In this document: positions 28,401-38,014 of the stretch, piece by piece
How the letters are laid out: every line of letters starts with the position of its first letter
Position numbering within the stretch: position 1 is the stretch's first letter
NCBI RefSeq assembly: GCF_910592395.1
Contig: NC_088326.1
Location: forward strand, 687,001 to 751,000
DNA: 64,000 bases
DNA from: Lineus longissimus
Lineage: Eukaryota; Nemertea; Pilidiophora; Heteronemertea; Lineidae
Direction: 5' to 3'
Made by a program: the position numbers and the translations under genes
The notes under the pieces: generated by a model
What the model was told of the DNA's origin: nothing
Seen by the model: the letters and a program-made list of their open reading frames with translations, nothing else
Databases searched by the model: none

Positions 28401-30606
28401 TGACAAGTTTGGGACAACAATCAGTGTCCTTAGTAGAGAGGGTATCCTGCAAACTGAAGTGTCCACTAAGAGAGGTTCCATTTAGGCACCCTTGGGACTG
28501 ACAGAAGCTGTCTTCTAAAGGGACCAAAGTCGGTGTCCTTAGTACAGAGGTTGTCCTGCTAACTCAGTTTTTCTCTAAGAGAGGTTCAATTGGAATGAGC
28601 CATGCCAACCCAAGTATCAAATCTCTACATAGAAACAGGATTTTTCAGTCAACCATTTTTATGTGTCACGTAATACTCTTCCGTTTCAGGATGAATCTAT
28701 ATGAGCTAATCAAGAAGAATAACTTCCAAGGATTCAGTATAGCTCTGATCCGGCGGTTTGCCTACTCTCTACTACAGTGTCTTCGAGTGTTACACAAGGA
28801 GAAGATAATACACTGTGATCTCAAACCAGTAAGCTAGATATTCTCATCATTCATTATCCATCCAGGACAACTGGAGTTAAAGAGCCCGTCCTCAATTGTC
28901 ATTTATCACTAAAATTGTCTCGTCTCCAGTAAAACCAGGCACGGATCAAAGGGGGGGAGGGGGCACCAGATGCATGCCCCTTTCATTTCTTGAAAAATCT
29001 TTGAAATTGACCGTGACATTTTGGAACAGACCAGGAATTTGTTGAGAAATGTAATGCACGCTCCATCATGCCATTATTTTTCAAAGATGAAGACCAATAG
29101 CCATTTCACATGTATAAGTTTTTCACATCTTCCTTCAGGAAAACATCCTATTACGACAGAGAGGTCAAAGTTCAATCAAGGTCATTGACTTCGGATCAAG
29201 TTGTTATGAGCATCAACGAGGTAAATGATCTAATATTATTATTCTATTCCAAACGGTTCGCTCCAAGTTCAGTATTGAAGTAACATGACAATGATCTACC
29301 ATGGTCAGGCAAGCATGATTCTTCTAAGATTGTACCATTTGCTCTTGCAGTCTACACATACATCCAGAGCCGTTTCTACCGCTCCCCCGAAGTCATCCTT
29401 GGCCTCCCCTACTCCATGCCCATCGACATGTGGAGCCTCGGCTGCATCCTCTCAGAGCTCTACACGGGCTACCCCCTCTTCCCCGGAGAAAACGAAGTCG
29501 AGCAGCTAGCGTGTATCATGGAACTGATGGGTCTTCCTCCGGCGCATATCCTGGATCAGGCCACTAGACGACGGCTCTTCTTTGGTAAGAAAACCGACAA
29601 ATACTCAGTTGTAGACACATCATCGTCTGTGACCTCGGACATGCCACTTAACTTCGATTGCCATTCTACAAGCATCACTTCCATCTTTTGCAGACTCCAA
29701 AGGCAACCCGCGTTGTATCACGAACAGCAAGGGAAAGAAGAGACGACCAGGTGGCAAAGATTTAGCAAACGCAATCAAAACTAGTGACAGCAATTTCGTA
29801 GACTTTATACGCAGATGCTTAGAGTGAGTAGACAACTAGAGAACTGCAGTATTTGGACTGACTTCACTGATTAAAAGATCGCGGGTGAAAGTCACCTTGA
29901 AAAAGAGGGGCTCGTACTTCTGTACCCACTGGCAAACAGGCTCAGGCCATTTGTTACCAGGTCATTAGGCTCACCTTGATTGTGAATCTGCCAAGGTGAA
30001 GGCATCGTACGTTGTTCCTAAATATTGAATAAAAACATGCAAATCGTTGTTTCCAGCTGGGATCCAAGTAATCGTCTGACCCCTGACGAAGCGATGCAAC
30101 ACGAGTGGATACGTGAAGGCATGACGCACAAAACACGACATTTCAATCGTAATCATCCGAAGCGACACACGGTCCATGGGCATTCGTCCGAATCATCCGA
30201 GGCGACGATGGAGACGATAAAGAGCAAGGTCACGAATTCTTTACAACGAGGTAAGTGACCCTTCTTGTTATCGGTTGAGTGTGATGACATGACCCACCAG
30301 AAACGGAACTAATTTCAATCATCATGTTCGTTTCTTCCAATTTCAGAAAAAACAAAAGAAGAATGGAAGGCAAAACAGCAAGAGAAACACAGCGCCAAGA
30401 TCAAGGAACGGTTACAGCCGATCGGCGCATCTGCTGAAAACTCAGCCGAGGAACCGGCGCAGACTGAGCCGGGGCCGAGTAAGACAGTCGAACCCGAACA
30501 GCCAACGACACCAGATGTGACGTCACCGACGAAAGAAGTGGAAAATGATGATTTGGAGGAAACGGGGAATACTGGGACATTTTTGCCACCTATCGGCAAT
30601 AAATGA
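13457..30606 (+). CDS. DYRK4: Dual-specificity tyrosine-regulated kinase, class II, DYRK4-like; 13 coding exons
   Basis: Exons: 13457-13638, 17635-17746, 26777-26881, 27031-27256, 27349-27512, 27805-27941, 28243-28383, 28690-28828, 29139-29220, 29351-29584, 29694-29823, 30057-30250, 30347-30606. Phases join without a break (701 aa). DYRKs autophosphorylate an activation-loop Tyr during folding, then phosphorylate Ser/Thr. Seen: a DH-box-like segment (LPMTPAEVLKQF, about 203-232), glycine loop GKGSFG (280-285), Lys302, HCDLKP with Asp399, DFG 419-421 and the YTY activation loop (Tyr431, Tyr433). The DYRK4 call rests on [20 protein letters not shown] in the C-lobe and the C-terminal LPPI motif, both remembered from vertebrate DYRK4; DYRK2 differs there. 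The ATG at 13457 has A at -3 and G at +4. An in-frame ATG at 13424 would add 11 residues. The S/T-rich linker (about 100-200) is probably disordered. Confidence 0.93.
16302..16318. repeat. Poly-G tract
   Basis: An uninterrupted run of about 17 G in DYRK4 intron 1. Similar G- or C-rich runs occur near 30812-30836, 33286, 35768, 36801 and 57124. They are low complexity, and their exact lengths may be sequencing-uncertain. Confidence 0.8.
17513..17585. promoter_or_regulatory. Cluster of TGACC(T) nuclear-receptor-like half sites
   Basis: About six same-orientation GACC/TGACCT cores lie within 75 bp, about 50 bp upstream of DYRK4 exon 2. They include two TGACCTTGA elements (near 17545 and 17576), the reverse complement of the TCAAGGTCA monomer site bound by ERR/SF-1-type receptors. 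It may equally be a decayed short tandem repeat, and function is not shown. Confidence 0.35.
17817..17932. repeat. Tandem duplication of about 60 bp
   Basis: Two adjacent copies share CCTAT(T/C)GGTGACTTTGAG followed by TAA...TCTGACCTACTT and CTCCTTCC. It lies just downstream of DYRK4 exon 2. Confidence 0.75.
20549..20878 (+). pseudogene. Possible decayed transposase N-terminus (very tentative)
   Basis: A 109-codon open frame contains a basic stretch and a segment ([19 protein letters not shown]) loosely like the second helix-turn-helix of Tc1-type transposases. No catalytic DDE region follows and no inverted repeats were seen around it. It could be a chance frame in intron 2 of DYRK4. Confidence 0.2.
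21352..21574. mobile_element. Fold-back element (long palindrome), copy 1
   Basis: Two arms of about 100 bp are near-perfect reverse complements. The left arm starts TGTGACTCGCTCTACCAAAA and the right arm ends TTTTGGTAGAGCGAGTCACA, with a spacer of about 25 bp. It has no coding capacity. The length and hairpin structure suggest a fold-back MITE. The RNA would fold into a long hairpin within the DYRK4 pre-mRNA. Confidence 0.9.
21618..21735. repeat. Two tandem copies of a ~57-bp dispersed unit
   Basis: Both copies share AGAGCTTTCCAATGAA followed by GGTCATGTCA. The same unit, also as a pair, occurs at 63555-63710 in the last gene. The motif GGTACCAT precedes each core. Origin is unknown. Confidence 0.7.
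22731..22897. mobile_element. Short TA-flanked MITE (pogo/Tigger-like ends)
   Basis: The element starts CAGTCGAACTTGTC and ends GGTGCCACTG, flanked by TA on both sides. Its interior contains repeated TAGAGAGGTGTCC-type segments. The ends and TA target resemble non-autonomous Tc1/mariner-superfamily elements; the family assignment is inference. Related fragments lie at 18475-18528 and 28420-28590. Confidence 0.65.
23474..23532. mobile_element. Degraded half copy of the fold-back element
   Basis: It begins AGATTTCACAAAAGGT and continues through GAAATGAACAA...CAACCTG, matching one inner arm of the elements at 21352 and 25507 with many changes. The other arm is absent. Confidence 0.6.
24545..24660. 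repeat. Dispersed repeat, copy in DYRK4 intron 2
   Basis: It shares AAGTTTGTTTAT, GTCACCC.TAATG, AGAACT and the end GCAAGAAGGCAGT with 3190-3312 (MSH6 intron 15) in the same order and spacing. Probably a short SINE or MITE relic. Confidence 0.6.
25507..25728. mobile_element. Fold-back element, copy 2, inserted in the opposite orientation
   Basis: Same arms as the element at 21352-21574, with only a few differences. The central spacer is the reverse complement of that in copy 1, so the two insertions have opposite orientation. The outer left end is slightly eroded (TTACCCGCTC instead of TGACTCGCTC). Confidence 0.9.
28420..28590. mobile_element. Decayed MITE related to the 22731 element
   Basis: Two partial copies of a segment like GTCCTTAGTAGAGAGG...ATCCTGC...TCCACTAAGAGAGGTTCC lie in DYRK4 intron 7. 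The wording matches the 22731-22897 MITE (GTCCTTAATAGAGAGG and GTCCGCTAAGGGAGG). Ends are not preserved. Confidence 0.5.
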
Positions 30607-31960
30607 GATGATAGGCATGCTGCTGCCACCTGCTGTGGAACATTGAAAGCTATTTCCATCCAATCTCGTCCCGTGTGAAGGTGTATATTTTGTATTGAAG
30701 TCTTGGGAGTCTTCAATTTTACAACGGGCTGTCGGGGAAAAAGTCCCCACGTGTTTGGGTGTGATGCCTGTCACCTTGCCAATTTGTCAGTTTGACATGA
30801 AGGTATTTCAGGAGGGGGCGGGGGGGGGGGGGGGGGTCAGAAGAAGCTTATATGAGGGTAGTAGCAGTTACATGTTGTGCATGTGCATTAATAGATAAGT
30901 CATTAGTATTCAAGAGGATATCTAGTATTATGATTAATGTTCCCCTATGGTGGTCACTCCCAGTGACATGTGTAGAGCATCCTGTTACCAAAAAATCCTT
31001 AAGGGGGAGTTTTTTCGGTCTGTAAAGCGTGACTCACAGGGCAAATAGGCCCCAGCTTTTAATGGAAGCCCTGCAACAAGCCCAGGGGCATACTAGTACT
31101 TCAAAAGATACCCACCACCCAGCGTAGTGCCCTAATTTGTAACTGTCCGTTTCTCGATCAGATGTAATTGAGAGTGGCGCCCCCTGGTTTGTTTATGGTC
31201 TTGTGTTATAAACTCTGTCTGCAAACTGCAACAGACATGCATTTTTACATTTGTATATAGGTTTTTATAGAAGTGATGATCTGAACGTGTATTTATGATA
31301 TTTATTACGAGTGTTTCACTGAGTCTGTACCTAGATGGACGTTTTAGTGGGTGAAATCGGTTTGGGGGTGACACGATGTGCTGATTCAGTAGGCCATGTC
31401 ATCAATGAAAGATTTGGCCGTTGTGAAATGGCTAAAATAGATACTCACTTCACAATCTGGTTGTGATGTCCACCAGTGCTTTATTTGTGTCTGTGAATTG
31501 TGGTTCTTCAACAGGAAGCATGAATAGATGGTGATAGTTGACAGTTGTTGGCAGATCTAGCGTCTTTTGTTGTATTTTGAGGAAATGACTTTCACAAGCA
31601 TCAGTGGTAGAGTGAGAAACTGGACCAAAAGAATCTTAGACCAAAGCCAGACTCCATGCAATGCTGTATGTCCATGTCGAAAAGCTTTTTATCTGTGGCC
31701 ATTTTATAAAGAAGAGCATCCGTCCCGATCTTGCCAGGTTAAGAAATAAGGAGTTGACCACATATCAATCTATCAATTGGTTATTTGAGTTCTGTGTCCA
31801 AACGTAGTTTTCACAGATGTGAGTGTGATATTGATTCCATCCTCTTTACCACAGATGATTATGGATAAAGCGTTTATCTTGTTTAGCCTGTTAGGCTAGT
31901 TTTGACAAGCCGACTGTCACCAAAAAAACAAATAAATCCTTTATTCTTGTTCAAAGCCAT
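30607..31960 (+). other. Probable DYRK4 3' UTR
   Basis: Non-coding sequence after the kinase stop codon. The first AATAAA I see is at 31931-31936, so a 3' UTR of about 1.3 kb is possible. It contains a poly-G tract near 30812-30836. No other gene was recognised. Confidence 0.4.
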
Positions 31961-32489
31961 ATTCCTGGGGGTCGTTTTCAAGAAAACAAACCCATTTGAA
32001 AACTTACTTGTAAATATGTAAATAAGTTTGAATGAAACGGCAACTTAAGTTAAATTTGCATTTGTACATTCAGCATCAGAGCATAATGTGATATTTGTGT
32101 ATATATTTGACGGTTTACCCCCTTTTTCGGCAAATGGAACATTCCAGAAATAAGTTATAATGAGAGTGTTGTCTGTTCAAATGTCTTGTCAGAGGGGTGT
32201 TTTTGTAGATTGGGTGTTTTTTCATGAATAATAAGTTATTGCATATTGTGTCTCTGAGTTTCATCTTGAAAGTGCCACAATCATTTCGTGCATATCTGCT
32301 GGTGGATTATAGGAATTTGTCCTCAAATTTTCCACATTTGAGATGTTATCCATTTGGCTGGGTTAAAGAGAGAGTATAGCAAGACCCAGGAGGGAGACCA
32401 CAAATTGGACCCTTGGTTCCTTCCTATAGTCTCCATTTAACATAGACGTTATCTTCTCACGTGTGATGATACACAGTATTTACAGTATA

Positions 32490-32705
32490 TGTTGATTATT
32501 TGCAGTATATACTGATTAATTTGCAGTAAATACTGATTAATTTGCAGTAAATACTGATTAATTTGCAGTAAATACTGATTAATTTGCAGTAAATACTGAT
32601 TAATTTGCAGTAAATACTGATTAATTTGCAGTAAATACTGATTAATTTGCAGTAAATACTGATTAATTTGCAGTAAATACTGATTAATTTGCAGTAAATA
32701 CTGAT
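32490..32705. repeat. 21-bp minisatellite, about 10 copies
   Basis: Head-to-tail copies of CTGATTAATTTGCAGTAAATA, almost perfectly conserved, with two diverged copies at the left end (TTGATTATTTGCAGTATATA type). Confidence 0.95.
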
Positions 32706-33424
32706 TTATTGATTAATGATTTTACTTTTTATCTCCAAATGCCGTGGATATTTTATGAAGTTTTCCGTCCAAGCATTCAAAAATGTTAAAGTAAGCTGTG
32801 ATCTAAACTGAAATGTAATCCGTCCATCATAAGAAAGAGCCTTGTCTACTTGCAATTTTTGTTTGTTATTTAGTTGCCATGACAATACCCACTTTTTGAG
32901 GGTATGTGTATGTAGTGGTTGGTTTATATAGTTTTGGGACATCTCATACAGTTTTGGGTAAATCAAAATTTTCGGGTAAATTTGAAATTGTTAAAAAAAT
33001 TAAGGATTAATTCTGCTGCGGGTATCCATATCACATAATTGATCATCAAGAAAGACAGGACTTTGTTTTCTTGTTGATTATAGAAGCTGGGTTTTTTTTC
33101 CGATTCAAACAAAATGTGTATTGTATTGATAAAATTCTTGTCTTGTGGTTTTTATGTAAAACACGTGTGGTTTTCAAGGTATATTTTTGCGAAAATCAAA
33201 TGAGCACGGTTGACATGTTAACTAGAATATATTGTTTTTGAAATCAGTTTCTGTTTTTGTTTGTTTCACATTGCCGTCTTGCCCTCCCCCCCCCCCCTCC
33301 CCATCGAGGACACAAGGAAAGTACACCTGGCTGCAGCAAAATCTGCCTCGTCACTCCCCTTACCCCAGAGTAATTACTGATGGATGGAGAAAGCAGGCTA
33401 CCTCGGGGACCTAGAGAAATTTTT

Positions 33425-33605
33425 ACATCTGTCATATGAAGACAAAGTCACATCCATTCATCCCAAATCCGTTATATGAGGCCAAAGTCATGTGAGCACG
33501 AAGTCACAACCATTCATGCCAGATCTGTGATATGAAGACAAAGTCGCATCCATTTATCCCAATGTTATGTGAGGACAAAGTCACAACAGTTCATGCCAGA
33601 AATGG
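33425..33605. repeat. Diverged tandem array, unit about 55-60 bp
   Basis: Copies share ATATGA(A/G)GACAAAGTCAC followed by A(T/A)CCATTCATCCC or CATTCATGCCAGA. About three to four units are present. Confidence 0.7.
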
Positions 33606-33639
33606 TAGGTGAATTCGGGGGGAACGGGGGACGAGTTAC

Positions 33640-33935
33640 ACTCATCTTCTCTGGTGCTGCCATCTGAGCTAAGAAAATGGAACTAGGCAATGACGAAAAA
33701 TTAAAAATATCGCCCGTTTTTAGGGCGGGGGACGATTTACAGCTGGAACCCCTGAACCAGCTCCCTCAGATCCGTCATTCATTGAGTCAAAGCAAATATG
33801 AACCTGGTTTAATCTGTGGTTTATCTTATTAATACACTACCTAAAGAGACCCTTATATGTAGTGCAAATTCTCGCGGCATTGATCTCATGGTGTTAACCC
33901 CTATACGTTTCAGGTGCGTTGCAGGTCAATTGTCT
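33640..33935. repeat. Dispersed repeat, copy A
   Basis: Shares with 58660-58925, in order: GCCATCTGAGCTAA, AATGGAACTA.GC, AAATTAAAAAT, ACGGGGGACGA (here displaced), ACCCTTATATG.AGT and CAAATTCTCGC.GCATT. No long frame and no clear ends were seen. Confidence 0.65.
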
Positions 33936-34211
33936 ATGCTGCCACCTATTAGTGAAGAAAATAACTAGTAGTACCGGCAGACGGTGTTTGCTTCTTCGCA
34001 CGTACATTTTGTAGATGTTGGGAGAGTTTCATCCTGAACCTTGGGATTTGAGACAATATTTCGAACTGGTTATATCACAGATTACTATAGGTCCACGGTT
34101 AAAATGTGAGTGGATCTGAGCGCTCTCTCTCACCCGTCCATATAAAAGCAAGAATGGGTCGCTTTGGAAGTAACTGACAGAAAACAGTAGGGTAGCACAC
34201 GTCTGTCGTCA

Positions 34212-34860
34212 ATATGGGTTGTTCCCCAATATATCAGAGCTAGCACTGATCAGTCTCCAAGATGGGTTGTTCCCCCAACACACCATCGCCCAGAGCTAGC
34301 ACTGATGCTTGTCTTCAGGATGGGTTGTTCCCTAACACACCATCGCCCAGAGCTGGCACTGATGCTTGTCTTCAAGATGGGTTGTTCCCCCAACACACCA
34401 TCGCCCAGAGCTAGCACTGATGCTTGTCTTCAGGATGGGTTGTTCCCCAACACACCATCGCCCAGAGCTAGCACTGATGCTTGTCTCCAAGATGGGTTGT
34501 TCCCCCAGTACACCATCACCCAGAGCTAGCACTGATGCTTGTCTTCAAGATGGGTTGTTCCCCCAGTACACCATCACCCAGAGCTAGCACCGATGCTTGT
34601 CTCCAAGATGGGTTGTTCCCCCAACACACCATCGCCCAGAGCTAGCACTGATGCTTGTCTCCAAGATGGGTTGTTCCCCCAGTACACCATCACCCAGAGC
34701 TGGCACTGATCTGTCTCCAAGATGAGTTGTTCCCCCAACACACCGTCGCCCAGAGCTAGCACTGATCTGTCTTCAAGATAGGTTGTTTTCCCAATACACC
34801 ACCGCCGGGCGCTGGCCAGTGCTGATCTGTCTTCAAGATGGGTTGTGCCCCCAATAAACA
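34212..34860. repeat. 57-58-bp minisatellite, about 11 copies
   Basis: The unit contains GATGGGTTGTTCCCCCAACA, CACCATCGCCCAGAGCTAGC and ACTGATGCTTGTCT. Copies vary by a few bases and shorten near both ends. Because most units are 57 bp (19 codons) without stops, repeating open frames appear on both strands. I treat these as by-products of the array, not genes. Confidence 0.95.
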
Positions 34861-36397
34861 CACAAGCGTGAATCATTTCGACGTACTGTGAGATGTGAGA
34901 GACCCCTATTGGTGACTTCCAGCAGCTTTAGCTGCCTAGCTGCTGCCTATATTGTCGCTTTAACGACTCCGATATCCTGAGGTAGCCAGTGACTTTCAAT
35001 ATATTTCAATATACTATTTGTATACGAGGTAGGGTCATTGGGTAGGAGTATAGCAAAAACCTGATCTCAGGACGCGTGAAAGCTGACGCCGTTTTGAGCA
35101 ACTCAGCCCAGAAAGGGTTAATTACACAGATTTGCAAAGGAATTTCAGTTTCAAAAAAACGCCGTCAGATGTCAATAGTGTCGGCCTGATGGTAATCTTG
35201 CTTCTTTGGCTTTTTGCAGTGTAATTAAGTTACATTTCTACTTTAGAAGATAGTTATATGCCCTGGTCGATGCTATCAATAAACTTTTAGACTTGAACGA
35301 CATCAATTTCAATATTCATTTCAACTTTTCCCAGGCCATTGTCGGCCGTTGATAGTCCAACCTGGATCGAAAGTGGCCTGTCACCTGGAACCCAGACTGG
35401 CCACGTGCTATATGCATGTGTCAGTGCAGTGTGTATGGCATGTCAGTTTACACTCCATGCTCGAGTAAGCTGGTTAGTGAGGGATGTTGCATAAAGTCGT
35501 TGTGAATCTCTAGGCGAATCGGATTCTTCGGGATTTGTGGTAAGCTTAAATTTACTGTTGATCTAGTTCTTGTCACTTGTGTGTTTCCATTTCTATCTTC
35601 AGATTTAAATAATAAGTTACTGCAGTTTATTAAAGGCAGCAGTCATCACCCTATACCTGCAGATCTGCACTTGTCTACCAGTTCAGACATTCTATTTATT
35701 GACACCACTCAGTTGAAGTACAGCAAGCAGTGTGTAATCAAGTCGTCTCTATTTTGAAATGAACCTGGGGGGGGGGGCAGGGTCCCTGACCTCCTGAAGA
35801 CCACCAATATGACACCGTAGCTACTCCCTGTAGTCCCCCTTTAACTCAGCATAAAGTGGGAATTCATATTTCAGAGCATAAGCTTTATTACAATCCATGT
35901 GCCTATGACTATGTGGCCTGTGGTTGGAGTAAAAATCAATATGTGAGGTCAGATGACTTGCACACTAAATAGGCCTACATCTTTCAGTGGCCTACATCTC
36001 AGGTGATGGTATGGAGTCCAAAGCCTGCTGAGGAGCACTTATACAGAAGGCCTAGGAGTGCTTATAAAAAATGCCTGACAGGCCGTTTAAAAAAAGTTGA
36101 AACTGGATAGATAGAAGTACAAGAAATAACTCACAAAATGGGGTCATCCAAATGCCCCTCTCCTTGCATACCTTCACAGAATAAGAAGAAATGGCCTCGA
36201 GATATGATGAATGTTTCTGTACCAGTGCCTAGAGTTATCGATCATCTAGGCCTACCTGGCATTTGTTAGTATTTTTCTGGTGATGTTCAGTGACATGAGG
36301 AGCAGGTAGGCCTAGCTCATAACCGAAAAGGAAAGTTCTTCGTTTCTATAGAGATCTGGCATCCACCCTTGAGTGCCTGCCTGATGGTTTGACTATC

Positions 36398-37060
36398 TAA
36401 TTTTGGGATGACAGTGGCAGACAAAAGCTAGAGATTTCGATCCAGTGATGCATGAGTTCATAGTTCATCTCATTCTTACAAGATACTATTACTAAATTTA
36501 GAAACTTTTTCCAACTTCTGCCATTTGTGGTGCAGATTCAAAGGCCTAGCTGTGGTCAGCGTTTGCGAGGCTGATCAAAGTTTGCCATAGGCTACAGTAG
36601 CTGATGCTTGTGATTGATGAATACAATTATGAACAAAGTGTGTCAGTATACACAATATTTATATCGGGTCTCTGGCCCGGGTCATCAGAAACTGGGTTAA
36701 GAGGTACTGCATTTCGGTATCTAATGGATGACAGTGGTAACAATGACCATATCGGCCAATGCTATGATGAGATAGAACCATGTTTTTCACTCTTCCACCC
36801 CCCCCCCCCCCGCCGCCTCGAAGCATTGATGCAGTTCGCACAACCTCCGCAGGTTGTAGTTGTGGTCTGATGTCCTCATATCTGACCTGGGAACTCCCAA
36901 ATTTGACTTTTCAGACAACATGGGGGAAGTTTGCTTGTGCAAATGAGACAAACTTTTGGGTAAGACAGTGGCAGAAGCTGGTACAAGAGTTACATGCTCT
37001 GTATCCAGTCATGCATGAGTTCAGAGACCATCTCATTCTTATGAGATAGGCCCAACTTCC
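36398..37060. repeat. Direct repeat pair about 550 bp apart
   Basis: 36398-36490 and 36948-37060 share GACAGTGGCAGA..AAGCT, ATCCAGT.ATGCATGAGTTC and CATCTCATTCTTA. A local duplication, now diverged. Confidence 0.6.
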
Positions 37061-38014
37061 CTCAAAGGAGTAAGTTTTATAAGATTCAAAATGGCCTCAG
37101 GTACTTAATCCCTATCCTGATTTCAGATTTCCCTATCCAAAATAATAACAAAAAGCTAAAACCTATGGAATCCTTGACCAAATTGGTATAAAAGTACAAT
37201 GGGTGTAGTTAGGGATTACAATTGATTAAACTTTAGCTTGAACTCAGCAAGAGGCCTCACAACCCACTTGTGGAGTACAAAGTGGTGGTGTATATTTAAA
37301 TTAGACCCTGAATGTGACTGACAATACTTTGGAGAATATACACAGGTTCTTTGACTTGAACAAGCCCATATTCCTTGTATTATTTGGCCAAGCTATCTCC
37401 CGGGAGCTATCTGACCGAAGGTAAGTAGCGTTATGCTTCAAGTTTAAGGCCAGATGTGTTGTTGGACTTGGAGCCTCTCTCTTACCTTCTCCAGAATCAG
37501 ACCATAGTGCAGGTGAGGTTGTCCTCCGAGCTTGTCAAAACAGGATATAGACAGAGTCTCACATACTACTCGAAAATGTCTTTGCAACCTTGCATGGCAT
37601 CATGTAATATTGTCTTCTGGCAAATACATTCTGATAATGCATTGTCACTATCGGATTTATCTGCAATGATCATACCAGCAATGATCTATGAGATTGTCTT
37701 ATCATCAGTTAAAAACTCACTGTTACACATTTCAGACATTGGTGTGAGAACAGTTTGGAATTTCAGATTGGAGTGGTGAGTTGGTGACTTGTGTAAGAAC
37801 ACAGGAAAGGCTTGGGATTGCTGTTCATCATCATAAGAAAACTGCATGAGTTGCTGATCGGAGTCGCCAGGTTGCACAAGATGCTTTAAGTTCTATAGCC
37901 TGAAAGCAAGGCCTTGGCCTGAAAGCTGGGAACTTAATTCGAGTGCTGCTTTGAGGCTGGAAGGTTCATCTGCAGACAGCTTTGGCCTCCTCTAAATCTT
38001 TGCATCCTCTTTGC

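Larger units (their letters stand above)
31961..38014. other. Intergenic spacer between DYRK4 and the SLC22 gene
   Basis: No supported exon. The spacer is dominated by repeats: 21-bp array (32490-32705), about 60-bp array (33425-33605), dispersed repeat (33640-33935), 57-bp minisatellite (34212-34860) and a duplicated segment (36398-36490 and 36948-37060). The region 34900-36390 shows nothing I can name. Confidence 0.5.

Noticed and set aside
34305-34587. Repeating ORFs on both strands across the 57-bp array
   Set aside because: The absence of stops follows from a 57-bp stop-free unit. No start context, splice sites or family match.
32490-34860. CRISPR-like arrays
   Set aside because: The repeats are contiguous head-to-tail minisatellites without unique spacers, in an animal genome.
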